Shown here piece after piece: positions 14,244-21,358 of a DNA stretch of 21,358 nucleotides (position 1 is the stretch's first letter; each line of letters begins with the position of its first letter). A model generated the notes under the pieces. That model did no database searches, was not told the origin of the DNA, and worked only from the letters and a program-made list of their open reading frames with translations. Made by a program: the position numbers and the translations under genes. This DNA comes from JAWVZS01 sp964507825 (GTDB lineage: Archaea > Thermoproteota > Nitrososphaeria > Nitrososphaerales > Nitrosopumilaceae): assembly GCA_964507825.1 (NCBI GenBank), contig CAZDQM010000007.1, positions 1-21,358 of the forward strand, in the 5' to 3' direction.

Positions 14244-15500
14244 TTGAATCCAAGACTGACTGGTCTTTCAAAGACTGCCGGGCCTGGGATCCTGTTTGCG
14301 TGCACGGCAATCGGGGTCTCGCACCTAGTCCAGTCAACGCGGGCCGGAGCCGAGTTCGGCCTGATGCTTGTGGGATTCATAATCCTTGCCAATCTCTTCA
14401 AGTATCCCTTCTTTGAATTCGGCTCCCGGTATGCAAGCGTGACGGGTACGAGCATAATCGACGGGTACCGGAGGCTTGGCAGGACTGCACTATGGTTCTA
14501 TTTCATAATCACTATATCGTCAATGTTTTTTGTCACCGGAGCAGTCGGATTTGTAACTGCCGGGTTCTTTGAGAACTTGTTCCAGGTCCATTTTCTGCAA
14601 GAGTGGACACTAGTCGTCGTGTTTGCCGTATGTGTCCTGATACTGGCAGTGGGAAGATACAGCGCGCTGGATGGAATAATAAAGATAATTGCAATGGTAC
14701 TGCTCGTATCGACGATCTCTGCATTCGCGCTTGCACTGTGGAACGGACCAGTCGAGCCCGTCGACGGGTTTGTACCTAGGGAGCTGTGGGATGATGCGGG
14801 CATATTCTTCTTACTTGCCCTGATGGGTTGGATGCCTACCGCACTGGACCTTTCTAGCTGGAACAGTTTGTGGACGCTGGAGCGCACAAGGCAGACCGGG
14901 TACCGGCCCACGCTGAGGGAGACACTTTTTGAATTCCGGGTATCCTACGTGGTGACTGCCGCGTTGGCAGTCATGTTTTTGACGCTTGGCTCCCATCTGT
15001 TCTTTGGATCCGGCGAGCATCTCTCCAACAATAATGCGGATTTTGCACAGCAGATAGTCGAGCTGTACACGCAGACTATTGGCCCGTGGAGCTACATCAT
15101 CATATCGGCATCTGCGTTTACCGTGATGTTTGGAACGATTATAGCCGTCTTTGACGGGTATTCGCGCTCACTTAGGCGCACGGCGGAACTCCTCTTTGAA
15201 GAGCGTATGCCGCTCAGAACGAGGCCGCGCGTCCTCAATACATCACTCCTGTTTATGCTTGCGGCTGGTTCCATGATTACAGTGCTCCAGTTCGGCGACA
15301 GCCTCAGGGCGCTAGTCGATTTTGCGACGGTACTTTCGTTTGTCATCGCGCCGGTCCTTGCAGTCCTTAATCTCCGGCTGGTTACGGGACGATACCTTGA
15401 CGTGCGGTCCCGGCCGTCTAGGCCGCTCTTGATCCTAAGCCTTGCCGGAATTATATTCTTGGCTGGCTTTGCCGCGGTCTTTGTCGCAAGCCGGTTCTAG
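14244..15500 (+). CDS. Divergent Nramp (SLC11)-like transporter
   Basis: A 418-aa polytopic protein with about eleven hydrophobic segments. The start GPGILFACTAIGVSHLVQS, then AGAEFG and ANLFKYPFFEFGSRYASVTG, follows the layout of Nramp divalent-metal transporters (GPG, TM1, AGAxFG, LLAN). However, the metal-binding DPGN of TM1 is replaced by AIGVSH, and the TM6 region reads LMGWMPTALDLSSW instead of the usual MPH-type site. Substrate selectivity therefore probably differs from classical Mn2+/Fe2+ carriers and cannot be named. Translation starts at TTG 14244, supported by the TATA box 25 nt upstream. Confidence 0.7.
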   Translation: MNPRLTGLSKTAGPGILFACTAIGVSHLVQSTRAGAEFGLMLVGFIILANLFKYPFFEFGSRYASVTGTSIIDGYRRLGRTALWFYFIITISSMFFVTGAVGFVTAGFFENLFQVHFLQEWTLVVVFAVCVLILAVGRYSALDGIIKIIAMVLLVSTISAFALALWNGPVEPVDGFVPRELWDDAGIFFLLALMGWMPTALDLSSWNSLWTLERTRQTGYRPTLRETLFEFRVSYVVTAALAVMFLTLGSHLFFGSGEHLSNNNADFAQQIVELYTQTIGPWSYIIISASAFTVMFGTIIAVFDGYSRSLRRTAELLFEERMPLRTRPRVLNTSLLFMLAAGSMITVLQFGDSLRALVDFATVLSFVIAPVLAVLNLRLVTGRYLDVRSRPSRPLLILSLAGIIFLAGFAAVFVASRF

Positions 15501-15514
15501 GTTGCCAACTCCCA

Positions 15515-16018
15515 TCAGATCTTTCTTACTAACGTGAACTGGCACCGTTCGGGATCAATCTCTTCGTGCATCTGCACGTCGCTGATTACACGGACCGAAA
15601 AGTCAGTCCATCTCGAATACATCCCGCGGCGCCCCCCGCCATCAAATACCCTGCCGTCCTCGGCGAGGATCTCAAAGTTTGCGATATACTTTGATGATAC
15701 CCTGTACATCTCTGCATGCATCCTGTCTGCCTCGGAACCCTCTAAATGATTGAACAGATTATGGGCAAATACAAAATCAAACTGTCCGTCCTCATATCGT
15801 GTCTCTGACGGGTCACCCTGCCGGAACTCAAACGACGGGTATCGTTCCACAATCTTTTCTAGTATATCTGGATTCTGCGTTATACCCGATACGTTTACGT
15901 CCGGTGAAAACCCCGAAAGGTCGTCAGGATTACTACACTCAAGGTACAATACCCTTGTAGTACGGAGCGAACTTGCCAAGCCGCTTACAAACCCGGCAAA
16001 CCCGCTGGCACCGCTCAT
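15515..16018 (-). CDS. Class I SAM methyltransferase-like protein
   Basis: About 167 aa from ATG 16018 (173 aa from GTG 16036). The Rossmann-like order is visible: strand 1 RVLYLECS (about 22-29), an acidic turn after VSGITQNPDILEKI, then FRQGDPSETRYEDGQFDFVFAHNLFNHL, the usual motif following the SAM site. Motif I lacks the GxGxG glycines (ECSNPDDLSG instead), so SAM binding is uncertain. The ATG overlaps the stop of the preceding 56-aa Cys-rich gene (ATGA), which favours this start and implies coupling in an ilvE operon. Its target is unknown. Confidence 0.7.
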   Translation of the reverse strand: MSGASGFAGFVSGLASSLRTTRVLYLECSNPDDLSGFSPDVNVSGITQNPDILEKIVERYPSFEFRQGDPSETRYEDGQFDFVFAHNLFNHLEGSEADRMHAEMYRVSSKYIANFEILAEDGRVFDGGGRRGMYSRWTDFSVRVISDVQMHEEIDPERCQFTLVRKI

Positions 16019-16185
16019 GACCGGCAATGCCTGCACTTGCAGGCAGTCATCCTAGTATCAAAGCTGCAGTCGTGCGGTCCCTCTGATGCGGCACCCGTAG
16101 GAATGGCCTTCATGCAGTCATCGTGGCGCCCTTTTTTGCAGAACCAGCATGTGTCTGACGCCTGACTGTCACACCGATCCATCAT
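16015..16185 (-). CDS. 56-aa Cys/His-rich (probable zinc-binding) protein
   Basis: A short ORF, ATG 16185 (or 16182) to TGA 16015. It is rich in metal ligands: C5, C13, C16, H21, C24, H38, C40, C49, C51, H53, C54, arranged as CWFCKKGRHDDCM and ACKCRHC, which suggests one or two zinc sites. A GAGG Shine-Dalgarno lies about 8 nt before the ATG; ilvE ends 11 nt upstream; the stop overlaps the methyltransferase ATG by 4 nt. This tight packing plus the Cys pattern argues for a real gene. It could be a small nucleic-acid or protein-binding zinc protein; the function is not known to me. Confidence 0.75.
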   Translation of the reverse strand: MMDRCDSQASDTCWFCKKGRHDDCMKAIPTGAASEGPHDCSFDTRMTACKCRHCRS

Positions 16186-16196
16186 TTATCCTCGTT

Positions 16197-17111
16197 CTAG
16201 ATGTATGTGAGCCATGGAAGGAACCTCTCATCAATCCCCGTGGCGGCATCTAGGAACTCTCGCTGGAGCCTTTTTGTGACGCCACCGATCCTTCCATTGC
16301 CTATTTTTATAGAGTCAACTTGGGTGACGGACTTTATTTCGGCCGCGGTCCCGCTCATGAATACTTCGTCGGCATCGTACAGATCATCCCTTTCAAGGTC
16401 CATCTCTATTATATTATCACCATTTTGTTCCATTATTTGGATTACACTGTCCCTTGTTATACCCTCTAGGATTCCAGCCGACGGCGGCGGGGTGCGTATC
16501 TCGCCGTCCTTTACGACAAAGATGTTCTCGGCGCTGCCTTCTGCAACTTTTCCGTGATAGTTCAGCATTATGGCTTCGTCATAGCCTTCTTGTAACGCCT
16601 CGACTCTGGCCAGCGCGGCATTGGCATAGTTTGACGCGGCCTTGGCCTTCATCGGCTGCGCCCTAGAGTCGATCTTGAGCCAGCTGGACACCTTGCACTT
16701 GGCACCCGACGACCTGCCTGCCTTTGACTCGCCCATCTTCCATTCCCAGCATGAAATGGACAAGTCGACCTTGTTGGGATACGGAGTGAGTCCCATTGTG
16801 CCGTAGCCATAGTATGCAATGGGCCGGATATAGCACTCTTTTAGTCTGTTTGACTTTACCGTCTGGATTATCGCGTCAGAGACCTGGTTCCTTGAATACC
16901 TCATCTTCATGGAGTATAACTTGGCCGATTTGAAGAGGCGGTCCACGTGCTCGGATAGTCGGAATATTGCCGATCCTTTACCCGTATTATAGCACCGTAT
17001 TCCCTCAAAGATTGATGTTGAATAGTGTAATGCGTGTGTCAGGACGTGGACCTTGGCGTCCTTGAACGGTACTAGTCTTCCATTCATCCAGATCCTGCCT
17101 GTCTCCTTCAT
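16197..17111 (-). CDS. ilvE: Branched-chain amino acid aminotransferase
   Basis: A 304-aa class IV PLP aminotransferase that transfers amino groups to the 2-keto acids of Leu, Ile and Val. Motifs: IWMNGRLVPFKDAKVHVLTHALHYSTSIFEGIR at the N-terminus, the PLP lysine K157 in AKAASNY, EAIMLNYHGKVAEGSAENIF, and the C-terminal FMSGTAAEI. Length is typical. The ATG lies 27 nt after the centre of a TATA-like TTTAAATTG (about 17132-17141, minus strand), so the mRNA is probably leaderless. It heads a minus-strand operon with the Cys-rich and methyltransferase-like genes. Confidence 0.95.
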   Translation of the reverse strand: MKETGRIWMNGRLVPFKDAKVHVLTHALHYSTSIFEGIRCYNTGKGSAIFRLSEHVDRLFKSAKLYSMKMRYSRNQVSDAIIQTVKSNRLKECYIRPIAYYGYGTMGLTPYPNKVDLSISCWEWKMGESKAGRSSGAKCKVSSWLKIDSRAQPMKAKAASNYANAALARVEALQEGYDEAIMLNYHGKVAEGSAENIFVVKDGEIRTPPPSAGILEGITRDSVIQIMEQNGDNIIEMDLERDDLYDADEVFMSGTAAEIKSVTQVDSIKIGNGRIGGVTKRLQREFLDAATGIDERFLPWLTYI

Positions 17112-17131
17112 GTAATGAAATAGGTACTACT

Positions 17132-17141
17132 GGCAATTTAA
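17132..17141 (-). promoter_or_regulatory. TATA box of ilvE
   Basis: CTTTAAATTG on the minus strand, centred about 26 nt before ATG 17111. Confidence 0.5.
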
Positions 17142-17205
17142 AGAGTTGTGCGTGGACCGCATCCGTACGGCAAGTGTTTTATCGAATAAAGTGATTGTTC
17201 CATTG

Positions 17206-17406
17206 ATGGAGCCGGTGCTTGCATTTTCGGCAATAGCCCTGTTGGTAATCGGGCTGGTAGGACAGGGGTTTGAGATGAGGAGGATCAGCCGGTCCGCGTT
17301 ACGCGACGAGGATGTTCCCAAGAACGTGTTTACGGACAGGAGGAACATAAAGTGGTACTGTATCATAGGCGCAGGAATTGCGCTGTGGTATGTGGGCGGG
17401 GGCTGA
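17206..17406 (+). CDS. 66-aa membrane protein (unknown)
   Basis: Two hydrophobic segments (about 4-21 and 47-62) flank a charged loop (MRRISRSALRDEDVPKNVFTDRRNIK). The frame is open upstream to 17146, but I take ATG 17206 because a TATA-like GTTTTATCG (about 17175-17183) lies 26 nt before it and the first helix then begins at residue 4. Divergent from ilvE. I recognise no family. Confidence 0.55.
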   Translation: MEPVLAFSAIALLVIGLVGQGFEMRRISRSALRDEDVPKNVFTDRRNIKWYCIIGAGIALWYVGGG

Positions 17407-17478
17407 TGGCGCTCGTGCATTCTGGCTATGGAATCGATCCGGGTTTGTACCGGAAACAAGTCGTGTATTCCTAGGATA

Positions 17479-18894
17479 TCAGATGAATCTGATGCTGGAT
17501 TTTTCCGCATGTACTGCGCGTATTGCCCGCGAAATATTCTCCCCAGAGTCCTCTACGACAAAGATTATTCTAGACGTCTCTTCTTGCGCGTCCATGTTCA
17601 GGATGTTCAGGCCTGCCTCGCCGATCTTGGAGCTGGCACGTGATGCTATCTGCTGGACTCTCCACATCTGATCCCCTATCATTGTAATCACTCCCCTGTT
17701 GTACGTGATTGATGCAAGCGAGTCAAATCCAAGCAGATACTTTTCATTCCTTTTTACATAATCGCCGTCAAGGAACAGTATTCTGGTGAACTCGATTCCG
17801 TCCCTTGTAAATGGGGACAGTATGACGTATTCACTGTACCTTCGGTCATGCTCTAGTGATGTTAGCAGTTCCTGCGCCGCGTCCCTTTCAATTCTTATGA
17901 TTGCGCAGTTTCTTTTTCCCGTTACAATCTTGAGCGGGTGACTCCCGTCGTCATCGGGGCTTCTTTTTATGGACGTGATCTTTGTCGGCTCCCTCATATT
18001 TGTAATTGTCATGGGCATATCCACCCCGTTTTCTAGGATCTCCTTTATGGCGATCGGATCCAGTATCTTCATTCCGAACATGCCTGCAAGGCGCGCCTCG
18101 TTGTAGGACAGAGTCCCCACGTCGGTCAAATCATCGGAGACCGTCTTTGGATCCGCAGATACTACCGAGCTGTCCTTTTCAAAGTCTATCCTGGTATCGT
18201 ATTCCTTGTGGAGCAAGATTCCAATATCTGCCGCCGTCCTGTCCGAGCCGCCCCTCTCATACGTGGTCATGATGCCGTCCTCCGTCATTCCGATAAAGCC
18301 TCCCATGCACACTATCTCGTTTTCATGTATCAGGGCCCGGACGCGCCCCAACCGCTCCTGTGACTTTGATGCCAGAAAGTTAGTCGACTCTATGTTTGTG
18401 TCGGTGATGATCGGCCAGTCGTCAATATCCACTGCGGCGGCGCCCATATCGCGTCCCTGTAGTATAAAACTCATCACGTTTGACATCAACAATTCGCCTG
18501 AAAACCCGAGCGCCCTTGACCGCATCTCGTCTGCAAACCTCCTAGTTTTGACTGCAACAGAGAGCGCCTCTTCTGCCTTGTCAAGAAACCTTTTTGCCAC
18601 GGCGGCGCACCGTTCCCTTTGATCGTCTTTGACCAACTTTATGATACGATCATACGTATCTGTTATGTGGTTCATGGACGGATTGCGGCCGAGTTCCGCG
18701 TTACGGCCCGCCTCTAGCATCATATCGGTTAGTGATTTTTTCCTGCCGTTGACTGTGGTCAGAGGCGCAGAAAATACTGCAACTACCTTGGAGTCCGTCT
18801 TTAACTCGCCGATTCGGTCGATTATATCTGGGATGGACTCCCCGTACGGGCCTATCGCGCTGCCTCCGAACTTTGCAACCACGAGTTTTTCCAT
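17479..18894 (-). CDS. lysC: Aspartate kinase
   Basis: A 471-aa protein that phosphorylates aspartate, the first step toward Lys, Thr, Met and Ile. It starts with the kinase motif VAKFGGSAIG (K8, G10, G11, S12), has SGELLMSNV and the catalytic-site stretch TTYERGGSDRTAADIG, and ends with two ACT-like regulatory segments (SPFTRDGIEFTRILFLDGD region and IGEAGLNILNMDAQEE). Feedback control by an end product is therefore likely. ATG 18894 lies 26 nt after TATA GGTTAAAAGA (18915-18924, minus strand), so the mRNA is probably leaderless. The 92-bp element copy 2 ends 18 bp upstream of that TATA box. Confidence 0.95.
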   Translation of the reverse strand: MEKLVVAKFGGSAIGPYGESIPDIIDRIGELKTDSKVVAVFSAPLTTVNGRKKSLTDMMLEAGRNAELGRNPSMNHITDTYDRIIKLVKDDQRERCAAVAKRFLDKAEEALSVAVKTRRFADEMRSRALGFSGELLMSNVMSFILQGRDMGAAAVDIDDWPIITDTNIESTNFLASKSQERLGRVRALIHENEIVCMGGFIGMTEDGIMTTYERGGSDRTAADIGILLHKEYDTRIDFEKDSSVVSADPKTVSDDLTDVGTLSYNEARLAGMFGMKILDPIAIKEILENGVDMPMTITNMREPTKITSIKRSPDDDGSHPLKIVTGKRNCAIIRIERDAAQELLTSLEHDRRYSEYVILSPFTRDGIEFTRILFLDGDYVKRNEKYLLGFDSLASITYNRGVITMIGDQMWRVQQIASRASSKIGEAGLNILNMDAQEETSRIIFVVEDSGENISRAIRAVHAEKSSIRFI

Positions 18895-18914
18895 TTTTTA
18901 ACAATGCAGGGACA

Positions 18915-18924
18915 TCTTTTAACC
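18915..18924 (-). promoter_or_regulatory. TATA box of lysC
   Basis: GGTTAAAAGA on the minus strand, 26 nt before the ATG at 18894 and 18 bp from the end of the 92-bp repeat. Confidence 0.55.
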
Positions 18925-18941
18925 GTTATTTTCCACGTGTT

Positions 18942-19033
18942 GTACAAGGTCAGGTCGACTGAGGTATTATACCTGAAATTTCAAAACGAATAACACATTC
19001 GGGCATGAATTCCGAATCAACCTGAGTGTGTAC
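18942..19033 (-). repeat. 92-bp dispersed element, copy 2
   Basis: Inverted relative to copy 1 (5451-5542): same 92-bp length, no indels, six transitions. The terminal inverted repeat is better kept here (GTACACACTCAGGT against GTACAAGGTCAGGT, 11 of 14). It overlaps the 3' end of the upstream glycosyltransferase gene and supplies its last codons (THSG and the TGA stop), then leads into the lysC promoter. The flanks share CCACGT a few bases outside each end, a possible imperfect target duplication. Confidence 0.85.
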
Positions 19034-20030
19034 CACGTACTATATCCTGGATTATCTCCCACGCCTTTTGCGCGCCGCCTGCATTTGATTCTGTCGGCCG
19101 CCGTCCGATCCTCTCCTCGATTAGGGATTCGAGCTTGAGGATATCATCATGATTGAATCCATGCCTTTTTGCATTATCCTCTTGTTCGAAATGGTTTCTT
19201 ATGGGAATGAATATGCCCGGCGTGCCGTACGCGGCCGCCTCATCCATGGTAGACCTTCCGGCCGGTGCAATTACTAGGTCGGCCGCGCAAATTACCTCGT
19301 GAAGGTTGTCAACGAACCCTAGGTTTCTGACACCGGGTTCTGCTTGGAGCGACGGGCCGGCTACCACGACCGCGTCGTGACCTGTCTTCCTGACGGCTGA
19401 CAGTGCACTCTTGACTAGGAATGCGCCCGCCCCGGTCCCGCCGACAGTTATTACGACGGTTTTTTTCTCAAAGCCGAGTCTCCTTCTGAGTTCATTCCTT
19501 GGGAATCTTACTTGGCGCACTATCGGGCCTACTCTCCTGATGTTTCCCTCATCCGGCCCATCCTCGGGAATGATGACTGCATCGCACGAGGAGATTATGT
19601 CCCTCATCGACCGGTTCATCTTTTTTTCAATCAGCGAGGCGAGGCCCCTGACAAACCTAGTCTCTAGGATGTCAGTGATGAGCACGCATGGGATATTTTT
19701 TCCCTGCGCCACCGCGAGTGATGCAAAGTCCTCATCGCTTGTTATTATGTCCGGCCTTTCATTCCGTATTATATGCGACGATATCTTCTTGCAGTCCCTG
19801 TAATACTTGTAATATTTCCACAACCACCCATTGGATTTTACTAGAGCACCGTCTTGTATGGTGAACTGAGGCGGGGTGTATTGGTTTATCACGTCGTAGC
19901 CCGTCATCTTCAAAAACTCTGCGGCCGCGCCACCCGTTACGAACCGGATGCCGCCTCCAGAATATCCTGCAACGGCCGCGTCTCGGGATGCGTGACCGAG
20001 TCCTATCGGGCTTGAAAAAAACAGGTTCAA
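19017..20030 (-). CDS. GT28/MurG-like glycosyltransferase
   Basis: A 337-aa GT-B fold protein. N-terminal SPIGLGHASRDAAVA (7-21) is the glycine-rich acceptor-side loop. TVVITVGGTGAG marks the start of the C-terminal domain. APAGRSTMDEAAAYGTPGIFIPIRNHFEQEDNA is the nucleotide-sugar binding signature with the terminal EQ..NA of MurG-type enzymes. In an archaeon the role is more likely glycolipid or glycan synthesis than peptidoglycan; the acceptor is unknown. Translation starts at TTG 20030, 26 nt from TTTAAA at 20053-20058. The last codons and stop lie in the 92-bp element, so the C-terminus may have been altered by insertion. Confidence 0.88.
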   Translation of the reverse strand: MNLFFSSPIGLGHASRDAAVAGYSGGGIRFVTGGAAAEFLKMTGYDVINQYTPPQFTIQDGALVKSNGWLWKYYKYYRDCKKISSHIIRNERPDIITSDEDFASLAVAQGKNIPCVLITDILETRFVRGLASLIEKKMNRSMRDIISSCDAVIIPEDGPDEGNIRRVGPIVRQVRFPRNELRRRLGFEKKTVVITVGGTGAGAFLVKSALSAVRKTGHDAVVVAGPSLQAEPGVRNLGFVDNLHEVICAADLVIAPAGRSTMDEAAAYGTPGIFIPIRNHFEQEDNAKRHGFNHDDILKLESLIEERIGRRPTESNAGGAQKAWEIIQDIVRGTHSG

Positions 20031-20050
20031 TATGTTATTACTACTCTCAA

Positions 20051-20060
20051 AGTTTAAATG
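20051..20060. promoter_or_regulatory. Shared palindromic TATA box between glycosyltransferase and tRNA-Val
   Basis: AGTTTAAATG: the TTTAAA core (20053-20058) reads the same on both strands. It lies about 26 nt from TTG 20030 on the left and about 27 nt from the tRNA 5' end at 20083 on the right, so one box could serve both divergent transcripts. Confidence 0.55.
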
Positions 20061-20082
20061 GATTTTAACAGGCTAGTTTGCT

Positions 20083-20157
20083 GGGCCCGTAGTCCAGTTC
20101 GGTTATGACGTCGCCCTTACACGGCGAAGACCCGGGGTTCAAATCCCCGCGGGCCCA
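20083..20157 (+). tRNA. tRNA-Val (anticodon TAC)
   Basis: A 75-nt cloverleaf: acceptor GGGCCCG/CGGGCCC (20083-20089/20150-20156) with A73, anticodon stem TCGCC/GGCGA around CTTACAC (anticodon TAC), and T arm CGGGG-TTCAAAT-CCCCG. The D stem is short (GTC/GAC). No intron; CCA is not encoded. Confidence 0.96.
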
Positions 20158-20250
20158 CTTTTGTCTTGTTTGAATCGGTTTTAATTCGAACTTTGCCGCC
20201 TGAACCCGTGCCTGTCAACGTATAGGCTCGAAGTGATTTGACATTTAACC

Positions 20251-20269
20251 CTAGTGGGGACCCCGCTAG
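20251..20269. other. Strong GC hairpin upstream of the IS element
   Basis: CTAGTGGGG A CCCCGCTAG forms an 8-bp stem (one G-T pair) with a 3-nt loop. It lies between tRNA-Val and the transposase genes, and may be part of the IS left end or a transcription stop. I cannot place the IS terminus from one copy. Confidence 0.4.
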
Positions 20270-20323
20270 AATGAGACCGATCAAAACCGAATGCTTAAGG
20301 GCGCAGGAGGCGATATCCGGGGC

Positions 20324-20605
20324 ATGAGTAAGAGATATAGTTCCCAAGACAAGGCTGACGTGGTGGTGGAGTTTTTTACCACTCGCATATCTGCCGCCGA
20401 GTTGTGCCGTAAGCATAATATCTCTCCTGCGACCTTTCAGGACTGGAAGGATAGGTTTCTGCAGGGCGGCAAGCAGGCCCTTGCCATCCGCGGAGACGTT
20501 GACAAGAGTCACGGCCGGGAGATTGAACACCTCAAGCGCATAATCGCAGAAATTATCATAGTCAACGACGTTTTAAAAAAAACTTTGCAGGAGGCAAAAA
20601 GATGA
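20324..20605 (+). CDS. IS3-family transposase OrfA
   Basis: 93 aa from ATG 20324, which follows a GCAGGAGG Shine-Dalgarno; an in-frame ATG at 20291 would precede that signal. The helix-turn-helix of the IS3/IS911 OrfA type is clear (YSSQDKADVVVEFF, then ISAAELCRKHNISPATFQDWKDRF), followed by a leucine-rich coiled segment (IEHLKRIIAEIIIVNDVLKKTL) used for dimerisation. It binds the IS ends and is normally fused to OrfB by -1 frameshifting. Here the OrfA stop overlaps the OrfB ATG (ATGA), with A-rich runs upstream that could allow slippage. Confidence 0.9.
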   Translation: MSKRYSSQDKADVVVEFFTTRISAAELCRKHNISPATFQDWKDRFLQGGKQALAIRGDVDKSHGREIEHLKRIIAEIIIVNDVLKKTLQEAKR

Positions 20606-21358
20606 GGAGAGAAGCGATCATCAAGGTAACAAAATACATGAGCCTTAATCGGGCGCTTGAATACTGCGGCATATCCAAAAGGCATGGTATTACACCGCGC
20701 ATCCAAGGAACATTCCCAATAGATGCAGGCGCCATCCGGACTGTCAGGCGCATTGCAGCCAAGCGCCCCACGTACGGCACACGGCGCATAGCCGCCCAGA
20801 TAGCGCGGGAGACTGGGACTCCAACAAACCGCAAGCAGGTGCAACGAATATACCGCAAATTAGGCTACATTCAGCCACAAAAGAGGAAAAATGACATCAT
20901 ACGAACAGGACATAGGCTCTTCAAGCCCGAGGCCCCTAATCAGCTGTGGGAGACTGACCTCACGTACATCTGGTGCGGCATCGACAAATACTTCAACGGG
21001 ATAGACTGCTTTACGCGCAAATGAATAGCGTACGCGTTTGACGTTCATGCCACGAAGGGCGTGGCAATCGACTCGATCACAAACGCAGTCGCCACGGAAA
21101 AGCCGGACTGTTCCAAACTACGGCTACGCACTGACAACGGCAACCAGTACACCAGCCACGACTTTAGGCGTGCAGTCCAGGCCTTGGGCATAAGCAAGCA
21201 TGAGTTCATCTAGAAGAGTAAAACGGGCACGTCGAGTCGTTCCACAAGACCCTCAAAAAGGAGTACATCTGGCATTATGAGTTTGTCAACTACTAGACGG
21301 CAGAAAAAATAATTGCAGAGGCCTTTGCAGATTACAACACCAAGAGAATACACTCTGC
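20602..21358 (+). pseudogene. IS3-family transposase OrfB (DDE integrase), broken and partial
   Basis: Intact for 140 aa: an HTH_21-like region (YGTRRIAAQIARE...NRKQVQRIYRKLGY) and the first catalytic aspartate D119 in LWETDLTYI. After the TGA at 21022 the same frame continues IAYAFDVHATKG to RTDNGNQYTS (second Asp) and HEFI, then TAG at 21211. A frameshift near 21214-21221 moves to the frame encoding NGHVESFHKTLKKEY (catalytic Glu), then another TAG at 21294, and the reading continues to KRIHS at the window edge. At least the first two stops fall where tryptophan is plausible, i.e. TGG to TGA/TAG changes. Confidence 0.88.

Larger units (their letters stand above)
20291..21358 (+). mobile_element. 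IS3-family insertion sequence, degraded, runs off the window
   Basis: Two consecutive ORFs of IS3 type (orfA with HTH, orfB with DDE integrase core) next to a tRNA gene. The right end is outside the window and the left end is not resolved. orfB carries three in-frame stops and a frameshift, so the copy is inactive unless the transposase is supplied in trans. Confidence 0.88.

Noticed and set aside
1..21358. CRISPR array or cas genes
   Set aside because: No regularly spaced short repeats were seen and no Cas-like protein is encoded.

Overview
The window looks like chromosomal DNA of an ammonia-oxidising-type archaeon (Nitrososphaerota/Thaumarchaeota). This rests on gene content and signals, not on a database search. 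The evidence is a copper-dependent heme-copper oxidase operon with a split subunit II and a membrane-anchored double cupredoxin, a half-size CtaA, a HerA/NurA pair, archaeal-style TATA boxes about 26 nt upstream of many start codons (leaderless mRNAs), and frequent GTG/TTG starts. Base composition is roughly balanced (close to 50% G+C by eye).

Layout. (1) 1-297: the 5' edge of a minus-strand gene, then an intergenic region with an inverted repeat and the oxidase promoter. (2) 298-3976: terminal oxidase operon on the + strand: CoxII membrane part, CoxII CuA part, CoxI, double cupredoxin, CtaA. A convergent secreted/anchored protein (3967-4485) closes it. (3) 4582-5297: an SRPBCC protein with an apparent ribbon-helix-helix tail, then tRNA-Lys(CTT). 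(4) 5298-6377: a 92-bp dispersed element and a glycosyltransferase gene broken at a G10 tract. (5) 6499-9440: herA and nurA overlapping by 4 nt on the minus strand; divergent from them is an RNase HIII-like gene with a coupled 22-codon upstream ORF. (6) 10689-11441: about 750 bp without a confident protein gene, containing a candidate structured small RNA. (7) 11442-15500: a small membrane protein, an SPFH/prohibitin protein, aroA and a divergent Nramp-like transporter. (8) 15515-18894: a minus-strand operon (ilvE, a 56-aa Cys-rich protein, a methyltransferase-like protein), a 66-aa membrane protein, and aspartate kinase. (9) 18942-20157: the second copy of the 92-bp element, a GT28/MurG-like glycosyltransferase, and tRNA-Val(TAC). 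(10) 20251-21358: a decaying IS3-family element running off the window.

How the genes fit together: the first 4.5 kb encodes respiratory complex IV with its probable copper electron donor and heme A maturation. HerA and NurA are the archaeal DNA-end-resection pair. aroA, ilvE and lysC are amino-acid biosynthesis genes. The most unusual items are the pair of 92-bp elements (same length, 6 differences, all transitions, imperfect terminal inverted repeats, each just upstream of a core promoter), the G10-interrupted glycosyltransferase, the putative ncRNA at 11121-11208, and the unlisted 56-aa Cys-rich gene.
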